Source of the DNA: Fomes fomentarius
Taxonomy: Eukaryota; Basidiomycota; Agaricomycetes; Polyporales; Polyporaceae
Assembly: GCA_022606135.1 (NCBI GenBank)
Contig: JABYQN010000003.1
Coordinates: forward strand, 186,001-250,000
Reading direction: 5' to 3'
Length of the DNA stretch: 64,000 nucleotides
The stretch's first letter is position 1. Each line of letters opens with the position of its first letter. The position numbers were made by a program, and so were the translations under genes. Below the pieces are notes generated by a model, which was not told the origin of the DNA, did not search any database, and saw only the letters and a list, made by a program, of their open reading frames with translations. Shown here in pieces: positions 34,916-46,553 of this stretch.

Positions 34916-37349
34916 AAAGCAGCCGCGCCTTCCGGACGGGAATAACGGCATTCGAGCTAGCCTTGACATCGATGATGGATGAGCGCGTAAAGCTCACTAA
35001 TAACAATATAGAATGATATTGTGCACTCACACTTGTCTTTAGCCTGTACTTGCGGTTCACAAACATAGGACCCTAAACTGCAAGGCGACGTCAGAGCGTT
35101 GTCTGCTACCAAGAACACGAGCAACCATGGTACAATAGTCCGGTTACGTACCAATCCTGAGAGGCTAGAGCTCAATGAAGCCATCATTGCGCTGCCGGAA
35201 CGTTCCACCCCGGGCAGTAGCAGGCAGCCAGAGCCATCCAAATGGAACCAAGCATCCGAGTCGAGGCGATGACTGAATTGTAAAACGCGTTGAGTAGAAT
35301 GGAAGTAGTCAATTCAATACTTAGAGGCTTCTGCATGGCGAACAACTCACATGAGCGGCCTCAGACTGCACATGCTGACATGAACCGAACCGGCCGAAGG
35401 TGTCTCCGTCATCAAGCCGTACGAATGAGCGTCACGCTCCACAGTGGAGGCGGTCCCGTGTAGGTAGCATAGTCACAGGTGCGGCCTCGGAGGCCTAGTT
35501 CATGTTCATACATATCGACTTGCGACGAGTAGGCTTCCCTAGGCTGGTGGTGTGAACACCGCCGCTATGTAGGCGCCAGGATGTCCGCAGTAAATGTTGC
35601 CGGTGTCTGCCAGATGCATAGTAATGGTGAATCATGTCAGAGGGAAGAACGTAGACAACTTGATTTACCACGAGATGATGTCTGTATCGAATGTAGTGTT
35701 GATGGGAAGCACTTGCGGCTGGTATGCCATACTATGGGCGCTCCGATCCGGAAGCCTCCGAGCTTGCTCTTCCTCTCGGACTGTACTGAACTCTACTCCG
35801 TAAGTCTTCAAACTGTGTCTCCTCTATGTAAAGGCTCATAGTCCGAGGGGGCATCGCAATTGGGAAAAACTTGGCTGTCATAAGGTGATGCAAGGATAGG
35901 AGCCATCCATGCATTGACATGGAATATATACGGGCTATTTGGAAGCCTAGGCTGATTCTGTAGTACTGCGTCTAGCCGGTTCAGCACAGAAGATAATCGG
36001 TCAGTCGAAATCCCTATTACATGTCTGCAAGCAAAAGGGAGCGGTGGACTTTCCATCGTCCATCGGCCCTTCTACCATCACTACGCGCCGTCCGTCCGCA
36101 TACTCATTCTAAGGTAGAACACACTGATCCCTCTATTCTCCCATGTTCTTTCCCGCAGCCATCCGCTTTTGCAGCAACCCGAGGGGCCTTGCTATGCCGC
36201 TCGGATGACATGCCGTAGCCATCCGTTTCGATGTCGATAGGCTAGCATGGCGAAGTGTTGATGACAGGTGCGTCTGTGAACAACCTCCGCTCAGGGTGCT
36301 GAACTGGAGCATCGCGATGCTTGCTCTTGACTCGTCTGCGAGCATGGGATGGCGAGGCTATGAGCACATCTCCACAGCCGAGCCCCAGTCCCCGGCCTCT
36401 GAAAGAGAGTCGGAGCGTGTCTCGTCCGATGACTCTGCGATAAGAAAGGCCTGGGAACACGCTCTCGGGGCCCCCAGCGCACACGCAGTGGAAGCGGCGC
36501 GCAGTACTGCTGTTCCGAGGGCATATGGCAGGGGAGGTCCCCGTAGGTGGCGCGATATGCGGAGTGAAGTGAGGACAGCAATGCCTTGAAGGCCATTGCG
36601 GGATGGCGATATGAGAAAGTCAGAGGGAGGAGACTCAGTAGGAACAACTTGATAGACTTTATTCTTTTGCTGTATCTGGATTTCTGATATCGCCGGCGCT
36701 GCTCACAGCCTATCTAACACCCGTGTTGGGTCACCTGGCGGTGTCAAACCACACAGCGCTGCATCTCGAGCCACCTCGCTGACTACCTGCAGGTGGCCTT
36801 AGAAAGACACCGTCCTCATGGATAACAATGACCGATATGCGTTCATCTCGCACTTGACGCTGATAGCGATGACTACGGGACGAGAATGCTGGACGATGCC
36901 TTGTAAGTTATCTTATGGCTCAATCTGATCGTGAGTATCATGTACTTACTTAGACCCGGAGACAGAAGAACTTCTCACGGACCTGCGATAGCAAATGCCA
37001 AACACAACAGATGATCATCGTAAGATCTGCTGGCATTTACGAACCCTTTTGCCCTGAACATGAAGTCACATACCAACTTGATGCAGCTCAGTAACACGCA
37101 TCATCAGGATTATCCGGAGTGTGGTTAAGGAATCGGTCATTAACAGCTCCTCATCATTGCAGGACGAAGCAGGTGTCACCCGTGCACGCGTACCGAGACC
37201 CAGATAGTGACACCGTATCGCAAGTTCGTATGAGACAACAGAGATATCACGCTTGTGAGGGAGGAGAACAAAAACCACAACACATATGGATTGCGCACAT
37301 CGAGCGATATCGAAAGAAGGATAGAGATGACGTGCGGATATCGGGCGGC

Positions 37350-38352
37350 TCAGTAGGGACATTCGACTTGGATACTCTTGAACACCGCGCTCATCCTGCT
37401 CGGGGCCTTGCTCCAGTCTATAGGACCGCGGGCCCACTCGGACGTGTCAGCGGGCGAGCTTGCGTCCCATATACCTAACTGCAGGCGCGAGACGTGCGAC
37501 GGGTAGTGCAGGGCACCATTTTTGCTCGTATCGTCTGTCGGAGTCATAGACTATATAGGATACGTCACATCGGGCGCAAGTGATAGAGGCATACCTTTGT
37601 ACAGCGTCCTCACTTCGTGCCCGTCGACGCTCCAAGCAATACGCTCCGGACTCCAGTCAATGGCATAGGAGTGTGTCTCAGCGACAGTCTTAGGGCTGGT
37701 AGGGTAGTGCTGGACTGAACTGAAGGCGCTGTATAGGGGCTGAGCCTCGTGAGGTGCAGGAGCGAAGACGTTGGTCTGCCAGTGTGAGGGATCGCCGCCC
37801 AAGAGCTCGATGTCGATCTCGTCGCCTTCCGGCGCTTAAGAGCGAAGGAGGGTCCGCATGAGTATGAGGGATCACAATCGGGAAACATACCGATCAGAAT
37901 GGCCGCAGAAACCACGCCTGGCACGGCTGGAGCAGAGAAGGTGTAGGTAACCTTGGCGTATCTGCAAAGGCTTCAAGGGAAGCACCATATTTGTCGATGT
38001 TCAAAACGTACCGTACGGTGAATGTAGAATTATAGGTAGCCCCTTCCGCTACCTCGCTGTTGACATTTCCCTTTGTGGTGACCTCACTAGCAGGTTTCTC
38101 CAAGTATAGCTTCAGACCGTCGGCATCCAGCGAATATGAACTAGGAGGACTCAGTGGGTCGAAATCTCGTTCAAAGTCCGGTACAGAAGTGGAGGAGCCA
38201 AATTCCATGTAAAAGGGATCGCAATGAACTGTAGGCTCGCCACGAGAATAATTTCGGACAGTTCTAGACGTAGACAACCTGCTGCTAGGAAGCGTGGCAG
38301 TGAGAGCAGCTCCAGCTAGGGACACAAGGATAAGAATTGTCTTGAGGAGCAT
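37350..38352 (-). CDS. GH16 family glycosidase/transglycosylase, CRH-like
   Basis: Four exons on the minus strand, 38352-38012, 37961-37891, 37834-37595 and 37534-37350, join to 278 residues. The N-terminus MLLKTILILVSLAGAALTA is a signal peptide. The catalytic motif GDEIDIELLGGD (nucleophile and acid/base Glu flanking Asp, the GH16 ExDxE signature) is followed by HWQTNVF, HSYAIDW, IAWSVDG, LHYPSHVSRLQLGIW, DASSP and WARGPIDW. Family members cleave or rearrange beta-1,3-glucan or chitin-glucan links in the cell wall. The protein ends at VECPY with no Ser/Thr-rich GPI tail, so it is probably secreted rather than anchored. The ATG was chosen over an upstream Asp/Glu-rich frame because it starts the signal peptide. 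Confidence 0.87.
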
Positions 38353-38721
38353 ATTCCAAGTACTCGCAGAGCAGATATAGCGCAATAGAGTGTACTGAAG
38401 GCCGCGAAAGGGACTGAAGTCGGACGAGAAGGAATCAGGGATGTAATCAGGGATAGATGATGTGCGGAGCTGTTGCGGAAGCCCAATATGTCTGAGTCTC
38501 CCACGGCCAAGGATGATCCCGATGTTCTCGGATTCTTCTCTTCGTTCGCCGACGACCTCAAGCTCGTCGTCGCCGCCCTTGTCGTCGTCGTTCTCTTCAT
38601 GCATGGTTCCGTGTTATACCTATTGACTTAAGCTCGCTTCTACCACTCTGCTCTGCATAAACATACATCATTACTGAAGAAGGCCGTCGCGAAACTGGAC
38701 TAGCTGTTGGCCATTTTGTTG

Positions 38722-41700
38722 ATGCTGCCAAACAATCGTCGGTCCTCAATCCACGGCGTTGGTGGCTTTAACTTGACTCTTCCGGACACGTACTCAGACT
38801 CGAGGGAACATGGCTTTCGAGGACCGACGCGTCACGTCCGACTTGCTCGCGCGACTACGAATGGCGGAGGGTCCATCGCGAAGAGTGACGACGGGGTGAG
38901 GTGCGTGGTTGCAGGGAGAGAATGTGAGTTTCTATCTCCCTGAGAAGGGTGATGCCAGGCTGCATGGATACATGCGCTGCGTATTCACCTCAAAGCTGCT
39001 GCAGTGGCCGACTATCCCCCGTTACAGCACTCCGTATACTTCGCATGTCCGAAGCACCGCTCGGGTCTTCCGGCCAGAGCGACCATAAATTCACTACTGG
39101 AAGAGGCGGCCATCGCATCGAGGCCTCGCGTAATTTCTGGGACGGCAGCGGTCTGAAGGTCGATAGCTCGAGTACAGATGTTGCCTGGTGCCATGGCAGT
39201 ATGTCCACCTTCGACGCCGTGCCACCACTCTCGCTTACGTGCTTGCCATGAAGCGTTCAACAACAAGATTTTGACGAGCGCGCGGAATGGTGAACTCATA
39301 TTGTGGGATCTAAACAAGAATGGCCCCTCGAAGTTCGGTGAGGATGTGTTCTGCACACAGTATAGTTCTATGTTAGCAACTGAAGGTCGCCTCTCGTCAG
39401 AAAGGCGGACGCGCGATCACGCAAGGTCAATTCATGTGCTCCAGTACTCACCGATTCTGCAGTCATATTGCATGACCGGCTCCGCAGACGGAGACCTCCG
39501 CATATGGGTTCGTGCTGACAGGTTTTCCACCATCTGTGCGTAACTGAAAGTCTCTGCAGGATATCAGGGACCTCACCAAATCAATCATGAGGATACACCA
39601 CCCCGCTGCAGTGCGAGCGGTCGCGTTCTCACCTGTATCAGCTCACTCTCGTCACGTAGCTTGCGCTCTCGACAACGGCAGCATGTACAGGTGGGACCTC
39701 ACCATGGGTCAACGCGGTCAGCTGGACCGTGTCCCCGTCGCTCATTCGGGCCCCATCTTGTCCCTGGATTGGGTCCTGCCCTCCGCGGCTTCTCCCACAA
39801 TGCTATCTTCTACTCGTCAGTCGGGTACTAGCAACTGGTATGGAACCGGCACGGGATTCTTTGAAGACATCCTGCCTTCCGTCCCAATCGCTAGTGCAGC
39901 CAACGCTCCGGCAGCCGATGCCGATACGTCTAGCCAAGGTTGGATTTTTAGCGGAGGTATGGATAGATGTGTCAAGGGAATTCGATTTGCTACGTTCGCT
40001 GCTCGTATCTATCTAACTCGTTTATCAGGTATGGGATCTAGCACACCCAGTCACCAAGCACGCCTCACACCAACCGACATACACCCTTCACACATCCTTC
40101 CCAGTCCGCCGTGTCCTCTGGCGTCCGGGGTATGAGTGCGAGCTAGCCATCGTCTCGAATGCAGACTTCGGCATCAGTACGGGACCCGACTTCGGACACG
40201 GCTCCCTCGCAGGCGGACCGGGCACGTCTGCGAATGGGGGCTGACGCCCAGTCCGCGAGGCCATCCCTCGCATCTAGCGGACGCGTCATCTTCATCTATG
40301 CCTACCGCTCAAAGAGGGAAGTCCGTCCCGCCGAACGACGGGAGTGATCCAGTCGAGATCTGGGATGTGCGGAGAGGCTACATCGCGAAGTGGATCGTCA
40401 GAGGGTCGGCAGTTGAGGGCGGTGTCACAGGTCAGTCTCGTTCTGTTTATGAGATCATGTCGTGAGTCGTCCCTGATCACCTTCCTCCAGATATCGACTT
40501 CGCAGACTCCCATGCTTTATGGGCGCTCCACTCATCAGGGACATTTTCACAGTTGGATCTGCGGCAGTGCGATCGGCCGCTGGATGCGATTCCTCGCTCA
40601 GCGATATCTTGGAACACGACTGGGTCGATTGCGTTTGTTACTGACAGGCCCAGGCGGTGGGAAGTTCCATATGATGACATGTAAGGTCCTTTGAACGAGG
40701 GTTATTTAATGTTTGGATACTGAGTCCCTCTTACAGCGATCCTGAGAACCGAAAGGACAACACTCCGCTGAAGATGCTTGGCGATCCACCCTTCAGGCCA
40801 GTGACGCAGAATGTCGGTGCATTCGCTCCGGACGGTGCCATGGAGGATCTCGATACGATTGAGAAGCTAGCGCGAGGGTATATATTCACGGATAAGAAGA
40901 GGCATCAGATCTGCGCCCACAATGCCACAGTGATTATCCTCTGCATATATTGTGTGGGCTTAGCGCTGATTGGATGTGTACAGGTCGCCATCGGGGCGGG
41001 CGCAAATGAAGCCGCACAGACATGGTTGCTCCTTGAGTCGCTCTTGATTGATATAGTCACGCCGCCTACGCCGCCCCTCTCTCCTCTCCCGCTGGCCCAC
41101 CCTCAGCTGGCGCACGCTACATCTGCTCCAGCCGCGATACCTACAGTAGCCACTGTACCTCAAACGCCAGTATCCCACTCTCACCGATCCGCGACAGTGG
41201 ATGCGTCTGTTCTCGGGAAGCACAAGGATACCAGTCCAGGCTCGCTGTCCAAGCGCAGCGACGACCGATATCCTCGTTCGACGTCTGGCCACCGTTCTCC
41301 TCATGGCATCACTCCCACGTCATCGACCAATTCGTCTCCTCGGAAGTCGAGCACAGGTCTGCCTAGTGTGCCCGCCGCGATCTTTGCACGGCGCGAGTCT
41401 GGGGCAGGTCTTCCACCGCCGCTCCGCCCTCGTCTTCCTTCCTCTTTCCGCCGGCCATCGTTCTCGACTCAGAGTATGCATAGCACACATAGCGAGAGTC
41501 CGAGCGACAGTTTACGCAGTCACCTGAGTCTGAGACACGTCGGCGAGGGTGCTCTGGACGACTCCGACTCATCCGACAGCGATAGTGAGCACGAAGTAGA
41601 CGGCGAAGATGTACATCAGCACGGGGACAAAGACGGCGAGAAGGACGTATGCCCGCGCCCGCCATCTTCGGCATCCTCGTCTCGCGGGCCAAACTCACCC

Positions 41701-43296
41701 TACCTCCATCGCTCTACCACTGCACACCCATCCCCGCTCTCGCGCTTGGCTGTCACTGGACACCATACATGGACAGAGGACGAGAAAGACGATGACGACT
41801 CGCCCTCCCCCGCGTCGACTTCAGCCGGCTCGTCTGGAGAGGAGGACACAGATGACGACCACGCCAGCGCGACCAGGTCCCGCCGTCCTTCAGCAGTCCG
41901 CATGCGGCGCACCAACTCGAACAGGAGCAAGACGCGCAGCCGGAGCTCGACCGTCGCGTCTTTCGTCGCGCCCTCCCCCAGCCAACTCCGCCGAGTCGTG
42001 AAGCAGGAGTCGCAGAGCAGCATCCGCACCGTCACCGCGGGTGAGCTGACGCCTGCCGGCACACTCAGCCGTGCGGACGGCGTGCTGAGGAGGGACGATA
42101 CGGTCCGCGATCTCTCCGGCGGCCGGACGGGGTCTGTGCGCGCATCGTCCTTGTCGCTGCACCAGCGTGCTCGGTCGGAGGCGATGTCGACCGACTTCAT
42201 GTTCGATGGCGAGAGTGAGGAGGATGGCGGGATGGAGACGCCGTTCAGTGCGACGAGGACGCAGAGCGATCGGACGAAGGCTGCTGTTAGAGAGGCTGAG
42301 GGCCGGCTGCGGCAGTTGGCTTGGGATGCTATGCGGGAGCGGTTTGAGCAGTATGCTGATGAGGTATGTGCGGTCTGCTACTTTTTTCATCAAGCGGTAC
42401 TGATTGCAAGGTCCCTTTCAGGGAGATGTCATCATGTGTGCACTCCTTGCGCTAGTCGTGCCGAAGGAGCTTCGAATCGCGAAGTCTCGCGTAGCTCGAT
42501 TCGTCGACGCCTACATTGGTCAGTCAGCAATGGCTGAGTGGCTTTGACGAACGACTAACGTCCTACGTAGATGTCTTGTCAAGGTTACGTCTGCATACTT
42601 GCGCAGCGTATATCCGCAAGTTTGTGTCAGTTGAGGACATCCGGGCCAAAACATCTGTGAGGACCAAAAACCGTGGTGTCATCTTGTTCTACCTAACTAT
42701 GACTATGCTAGATGCAAACGACAATTTATAGCGCATGCGGCAAGTGTCGAAAGCCGATCGTACAAGCCGCGGGGTACATGGTCCATGCTGGGAAACCGTC
42801 CGGATGTTACGGATTTTGTACAGGCTGTCAGGCCAGCATCACGAAGTGTTCTATATGGTGAGCGCATCCATAGTGTGCATACAAGACCACCTCTGACCGG
42901 CTGCTCGGTAGCCACCTCCCGGTACGGTCGCTGATGTTCCAGTGCGCTGTGTGTCTGCATGGCGGACATCAAGACTGTTATCGCGACTTCTACATGCGCC
43001 GGCCACCGGACGAGATGACCCCGCCGCCTGTCCCGCATGCTATGCGCCTCGGCCGGACGTCCGATTTCAATCCACCCCGTGGTCGCGCGCTGTCCCGGAC
43101 CAACTCTACTACCACTGGCGACGGTGAATCCGACGACGGAGCCAGCACGCAAGGCGACGGAGAAGGGACGCCCGGGAGCTATAGCAGCGCGAAGGGCGTG
43201 TTTGTGGCCTCGTCTCATGTGGTCTTGGGGCGACTGTGCGCTGCTGGATGTGGACACCATTGTTGGGCTGTCCATGACAAAGGCTATTCTGTGTAA
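38722..43296 (+). CDS. WD40-RING protein of the WDR24/Rtc1 (Sea2) type, one apparent frameshift
   Basis: Exons: 38722-38923, 39028-39198, 39254-39337, 39401-39507, 39560-39970, 40029-40430, 40491-40680, 40737-40929, 40984-42363, 42422-42518, 42571-42656, 42712-42857, 42912-43296. N-terminal WD40 pieces: GSGLKVDSSSTDVAW, NGELILWDLN, HARSIHVLQYSP, MTGSADGDLRIW, ALDNGSMYRWDL, MDRC/VWDL. The 460-codon exon 9 is Ser/Asp-rich and disordered. A Cys/His-rich RING-like end follows (CGKC, CTGC, CSIC, CAVCLHGGHQDC, CGHHC). WDR24 homologues belong to the GATOR2/SEACAT complex that regulates TORC1 at the vacuole. Between about 40150 and 40230 the frame must shift by one base to reach DPVEIWDVRRGY, and the 39970 junction uses an atypical GTCAAG donor. 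Confidence 0.8.
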
Positions 43297-43299
43297 GCT

Positions 43300-43840
43300 A
43301 CTCAGGCGGTCCGATTTGTATACGTAGATGCGTACCCGACGAATGCCTTCTAGTCGGCATTGCTCAGACCCGCTAACCACTTGGAATCTCTTCTCCCGTT
43401 ACTCTGCAATCATCTCGCCTGTGGTATTCTTCGATTTCTGCGACATACCGCACGTCGAGCAGCATCATGTTCGAATCCTGCTAAGTGTGCCATCACATGT
43501 ACCGCAAGTTGGCTCCCCGCTCTCAACCGGCAACTCCGCAGTCCCGCACATGCTGACAAGCTCTATTACTGTCTGGACTCTGGCTGTAGGGTGTGGGTGC
43601 GGGTGCGGGACAGAGTTCGATTGTGCAATTTGCGTGTGCGGCGGTTCATGAAGGGGGCTGGAGGCTGTTGTGGAAGAGAGCCTAGCGAATGAGGATGCCG
43701 TGGGTGTGTTGAGCAGTTGCGAGAACAGCGGCTGACTCACTATAGTACTGCATATAACATATGATCTTGGATAGCAACGGTATCTCGGGTGCGTCAACAT
43801 ATCAATAGATATCCAGAGAATACACATTGGCTGTGTCCTA
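43300..43840. other. Intergenic between convergent genes
   Basis: Overlapping open frames on both strands, rich in Ser/Pro/His or Cys/Arg, show no domain and are probably chance. The stretch separates the 3' ends of the WDR24-like gene and the minus-strand deaminase-like gene. Confidence 0.4.
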
Positions 43841-43844
43841 ATAC

Positions 43845-46031
43845 CTAGTGAAGGTGCAATGGTCCAGTATCGACATTCTCGGGCCCATCAACCCACAGCT
43901 CCTCTTCCGCCTCTGGTAGTTCACGAACGGACTGCGCCGGAGACGTCTGTGTAGATTGGGGCCTCACGCCGCTAGAGATGAATGTGTTATAGAAGATGTC
44001 CAATAGGTCCTCTCGCATCGTTTGCAAGACCTTGCGGGGCAGACCATAGGGAGGCGACCATGGAAATATGGTGCCATGCGTTCCGCTGAAAACAAACCTA
44101 CTTTCTGCTGCGTCACCACTCCCAGACTTCAAAAGTTCAGCCAGCTTCGAGCAACAGTAGCAGCATCGCTTGCTGACCGCCACTGGTATAGGTTCAGCCT
44201 GGGGTCAACACGTGCAATGGGTGTGAGTTCGGGTCAATAGGTTGACAGGACGCAGAGCACGCACAGGGAGCAGAGTAGCAATCGACATGGGCGTGCCATT
44301 CACTTGGACGTCATGGTTGGCAGACACAAGGCTCATCAACGCGGCTTCCGCGTGAACGCTCGCGTCGATCTTCGCGATGATGTGCCCGAGGCTTGCCAGA
44401 GTTTTCTTCACCACTTCAGCGTCCACACCACCCAGAAGTTTCGCGAACTGAGTGGTGAAGGATTTGAAATACTCTGGCGTGATGACGGCTTCGCGGTTAG
44501 GCGGAACAACGACTTGATATGCCTGTAGGGACGTGACCGGCGCATTAAGGCACGATAACACTATGGTGTTTGCAGCGCGAAGTGGGATGGTAAGAGCCCC
44601 AAGGTGGCGTAGAATATGGCGACAACTGTCTTCAGTGTCCGCGTTCAGGTCATCGGCTGATAAGCAGAGATGAGTGAAACGAAACGAAGCAGGCCCAAAG
44701 AAGGACAGATAGGAACATACCATCATATTGATACTCGATGTCGGCCCGCTTCCCAGTTCTTGCTTTGTTGATAGCCTCTGCACGTATTTCGGTTAGCATT
44801 TATGGATGGTATATGGACAACACGACACACACGAGCTAACCGTGGGTTAGTCTTTTGTTGCATGGACTTGATGTATCGCATTTTCAGGTCGGCCACCAGG
44901 TTGTCTTGAAGTAGGTGCGTAACGATGCCACCACGTATGGCATCGTCCAACAGAGCTAGAGCAGCTTGTAATTTACGGCACTCTACCCTGCTTATCGGGC
45001 GCCGTGCTTCGGTCTTCGTTTTATTATCATCCTTGACGGACACCGTGACGGACAGCGTGGCGGACATGGTGGCATAGGAAGTATATAAGAGACGAGCCCA
45101 CGCCGGAGCGGCGGAGGAAGAGAACGTAGCGTAGAAGTAGTTATCCGACTGGTTCTTGGTGTAGCGGATACCGTGAGCGTCGAGAAGCCTTTTATACATA
45201 TAGGCTCGTGGCATCTTGACAGAGAGAGAGTCGTGATCAACAGCCACCTGGGCGGCACCTGCTTGGTCAGGAGCAACGGGCACTTGACTACTAGCAGTCG
45301 ACGATGCTTGACCGCCGGCTGTCGGCGGGTTGTAGTGGTTGCGCAGAAGTTCAAGAGGATGTTGTATCCACAATTCGGTTCCACTTTGTAGTCGCGCAAA
45401 GAGCTTGCGATAGCACCGCATGACGATGAAATCGAAGACATGGATGACCATCTTGGACTCGGACGGTCTGTTGTTCCTGCTATCAGGATCCAATAGAGAT
45501 GAGAGGATGGACATGACATCGCGAAGGTGAACATCGAACGACACGTCGTCACTGCATATCACATCAGCACAGTAGAGGACCCGGTACCACAAGGGAGATC
45601 ACTGACGGTAACGTGGTCGGATTGCCCAACATATCTTCTACGACGCTGACCTCGTGCATTGCGACATCATCCACCTCAACCGGATTCAAGTTCTCGTCTT
45701 TGGTGTCACCGTAGGAGGTATTCCGGGCGACGACTGTTGCAGCGATAGATCCCGGTTCGATCCGGCCAACAACCGCGACGACTTTGTTGCCGTACAAATC
45801 TTGGGGGGTGCCGGTCCCGAGTACATACGACATGTGAGACCATAATTTGGAGTCAGAGCGACCAGCCTGCTTGGGGTCCAAGACCGTTGATTTGCCAGAG
45901 CGATGACCCTTCAACAGTGCGGAGAGGAGGGTGATGTCCCGACATATGTCTGTATCTGTTTCAGCTGTAGCATTGTTAAAAGGAAAAAATTCGTCCAGTG
46001 TAGGCAAGTCCGGAGACTGGGATCTGGGCAT
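43845..46031 (-). CDS. OTT_1508-like deaminase-family protein (candidate)
   Basis: Five exons on the minus strand, 46031-45607, 45551-44833, 44777-44721, 44656-44265 and 44198-43845, join without stops to 648 residues. No signal peptide or membrane segment is seen. The C-terminal third has a His-Ala-Glu motif (VHAEAALMSLVS) followed about 50 residues later by SKRCCYCCSKL and then SGTHGTIFPW and PPYGLP. This HAE plus CxxC arrangement matches the fungal OTT_1508-like members of the cytidine-deaminase-like fold, where His and two Cys bind zinc and Glu is catalytic. The N-terminal two thirds is unrecognised. Target and biological role are unknown, and the assignment rests on motif memory. Confidence 0.6.
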
Positions 46032-46085
46032 GTCGCAAGTGATGAGTATCACGATAAGCAATAGCGGTATACGGCGGGCAAAGGC

Positions 46086-46168
46086 CTCTCGCGGATTATC
46101 TAAACATTTGAGCTCCGACTGATATAGCAGGTATGCCGGAATGCCGTAGCAATCCTCCGCTGGCGCCG
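46086..46168. repeat. Dispersed repeat, copy B (matches 16100-16182)
   Basis: It lies 55-137 bp upstream of the minus-strand ATG at 46031, in the promoter or 5' UTR of the deaminase-like gene. Shared strings with copy A are CGCGGATTATCT, GAGCTCCGACTGAT and GGAATGCCGTAGC. Confidence 0.6.
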
Positions 46169-46299
46169 CTTGCACGACGGGCAGCGCCCTAGATACAGCA
46201 GCTGTAAATGATGGAAATATCTACACTGAAGGTGGCCTTCGGCCGTCATTCTTGTGGAGCAAGTATGGATACGCAGTGAACTGCTCACACCAACTCACC

Positions 46300-46553
46300 T
46301 GTGTGAAGAGAGATTGAGAGAAGATGATGGTAGGAGGCAGAATGCGACTTGGGATTAAGCTCCATCAGAGCAGTCTTATATACTACTACAGGGGAGTGAT
46401 TATCTAATGATGCACAGCCGGTACACCGTACAGTAGTCAAGAAGTCCACATATGGACACTGCAATAGAGCAATCATAGGCTGTCAGATTTGGCACCTAAG
46501 GCTGTGAACCAGCTTCCCGGATACCCAGTAAGCACCAGTTCAACACTCCCCCT
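46300..46553 (-). repeat. 3' LTR of a Copia element
   Basis: Read on the minus strand, a purine tract AGGGGGAG directly precedes TGTTGAACTGGTGC, the usual polypurine tract/LTR junction of fungal Copia elements. The LTR holds a TATA box (AGTATATAAG) and ends near CTTCACACA. The exact right boundary and the target-site duplication are not resolved, and no matching 5' LTR was seen. Confidence 0.6.

Larger units (their letters stand above)
32364..37300. repeat. Segmental direct duplication, unit B
   Basis: Second copy of the 27584-32363 segment. The esterase 3' half is almost identical to unit A, introns included, whereas the 5' half and upstream DNA differ at many positions. A block of about 530 bp (about 36018-36550) has no match in unit A. 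The right edge lies just before the stop codon of the GH16 gene. Confidence 0.75.

Noticed and set aside
38316..38604. Acidic N-terminal extension of the GH16 gene (Asp/Glu-rich frame upstream of the chosen ATG)
   Set aside because: The downstream ATG begins a textbook signal peptide expected for a secreted GH16; the upstream frame would bury it.
43328..43692. Extra C-terminal exon of the WDR24-like gene
   Set aside because: The RING-like domain is complete and ends at the TAA at 43294-43296; downstream frames are Cys/Arg-rich by composition and unmatched.
45564..46175. Longer N-terminus for the deaminase-like protein starting upstream of 46031
   Set aside because: The extra residues come from the dispersed repeat and a non-ATG start; the internal ATG gives a cleaner N-terminus and outside-repeat coding sequence.
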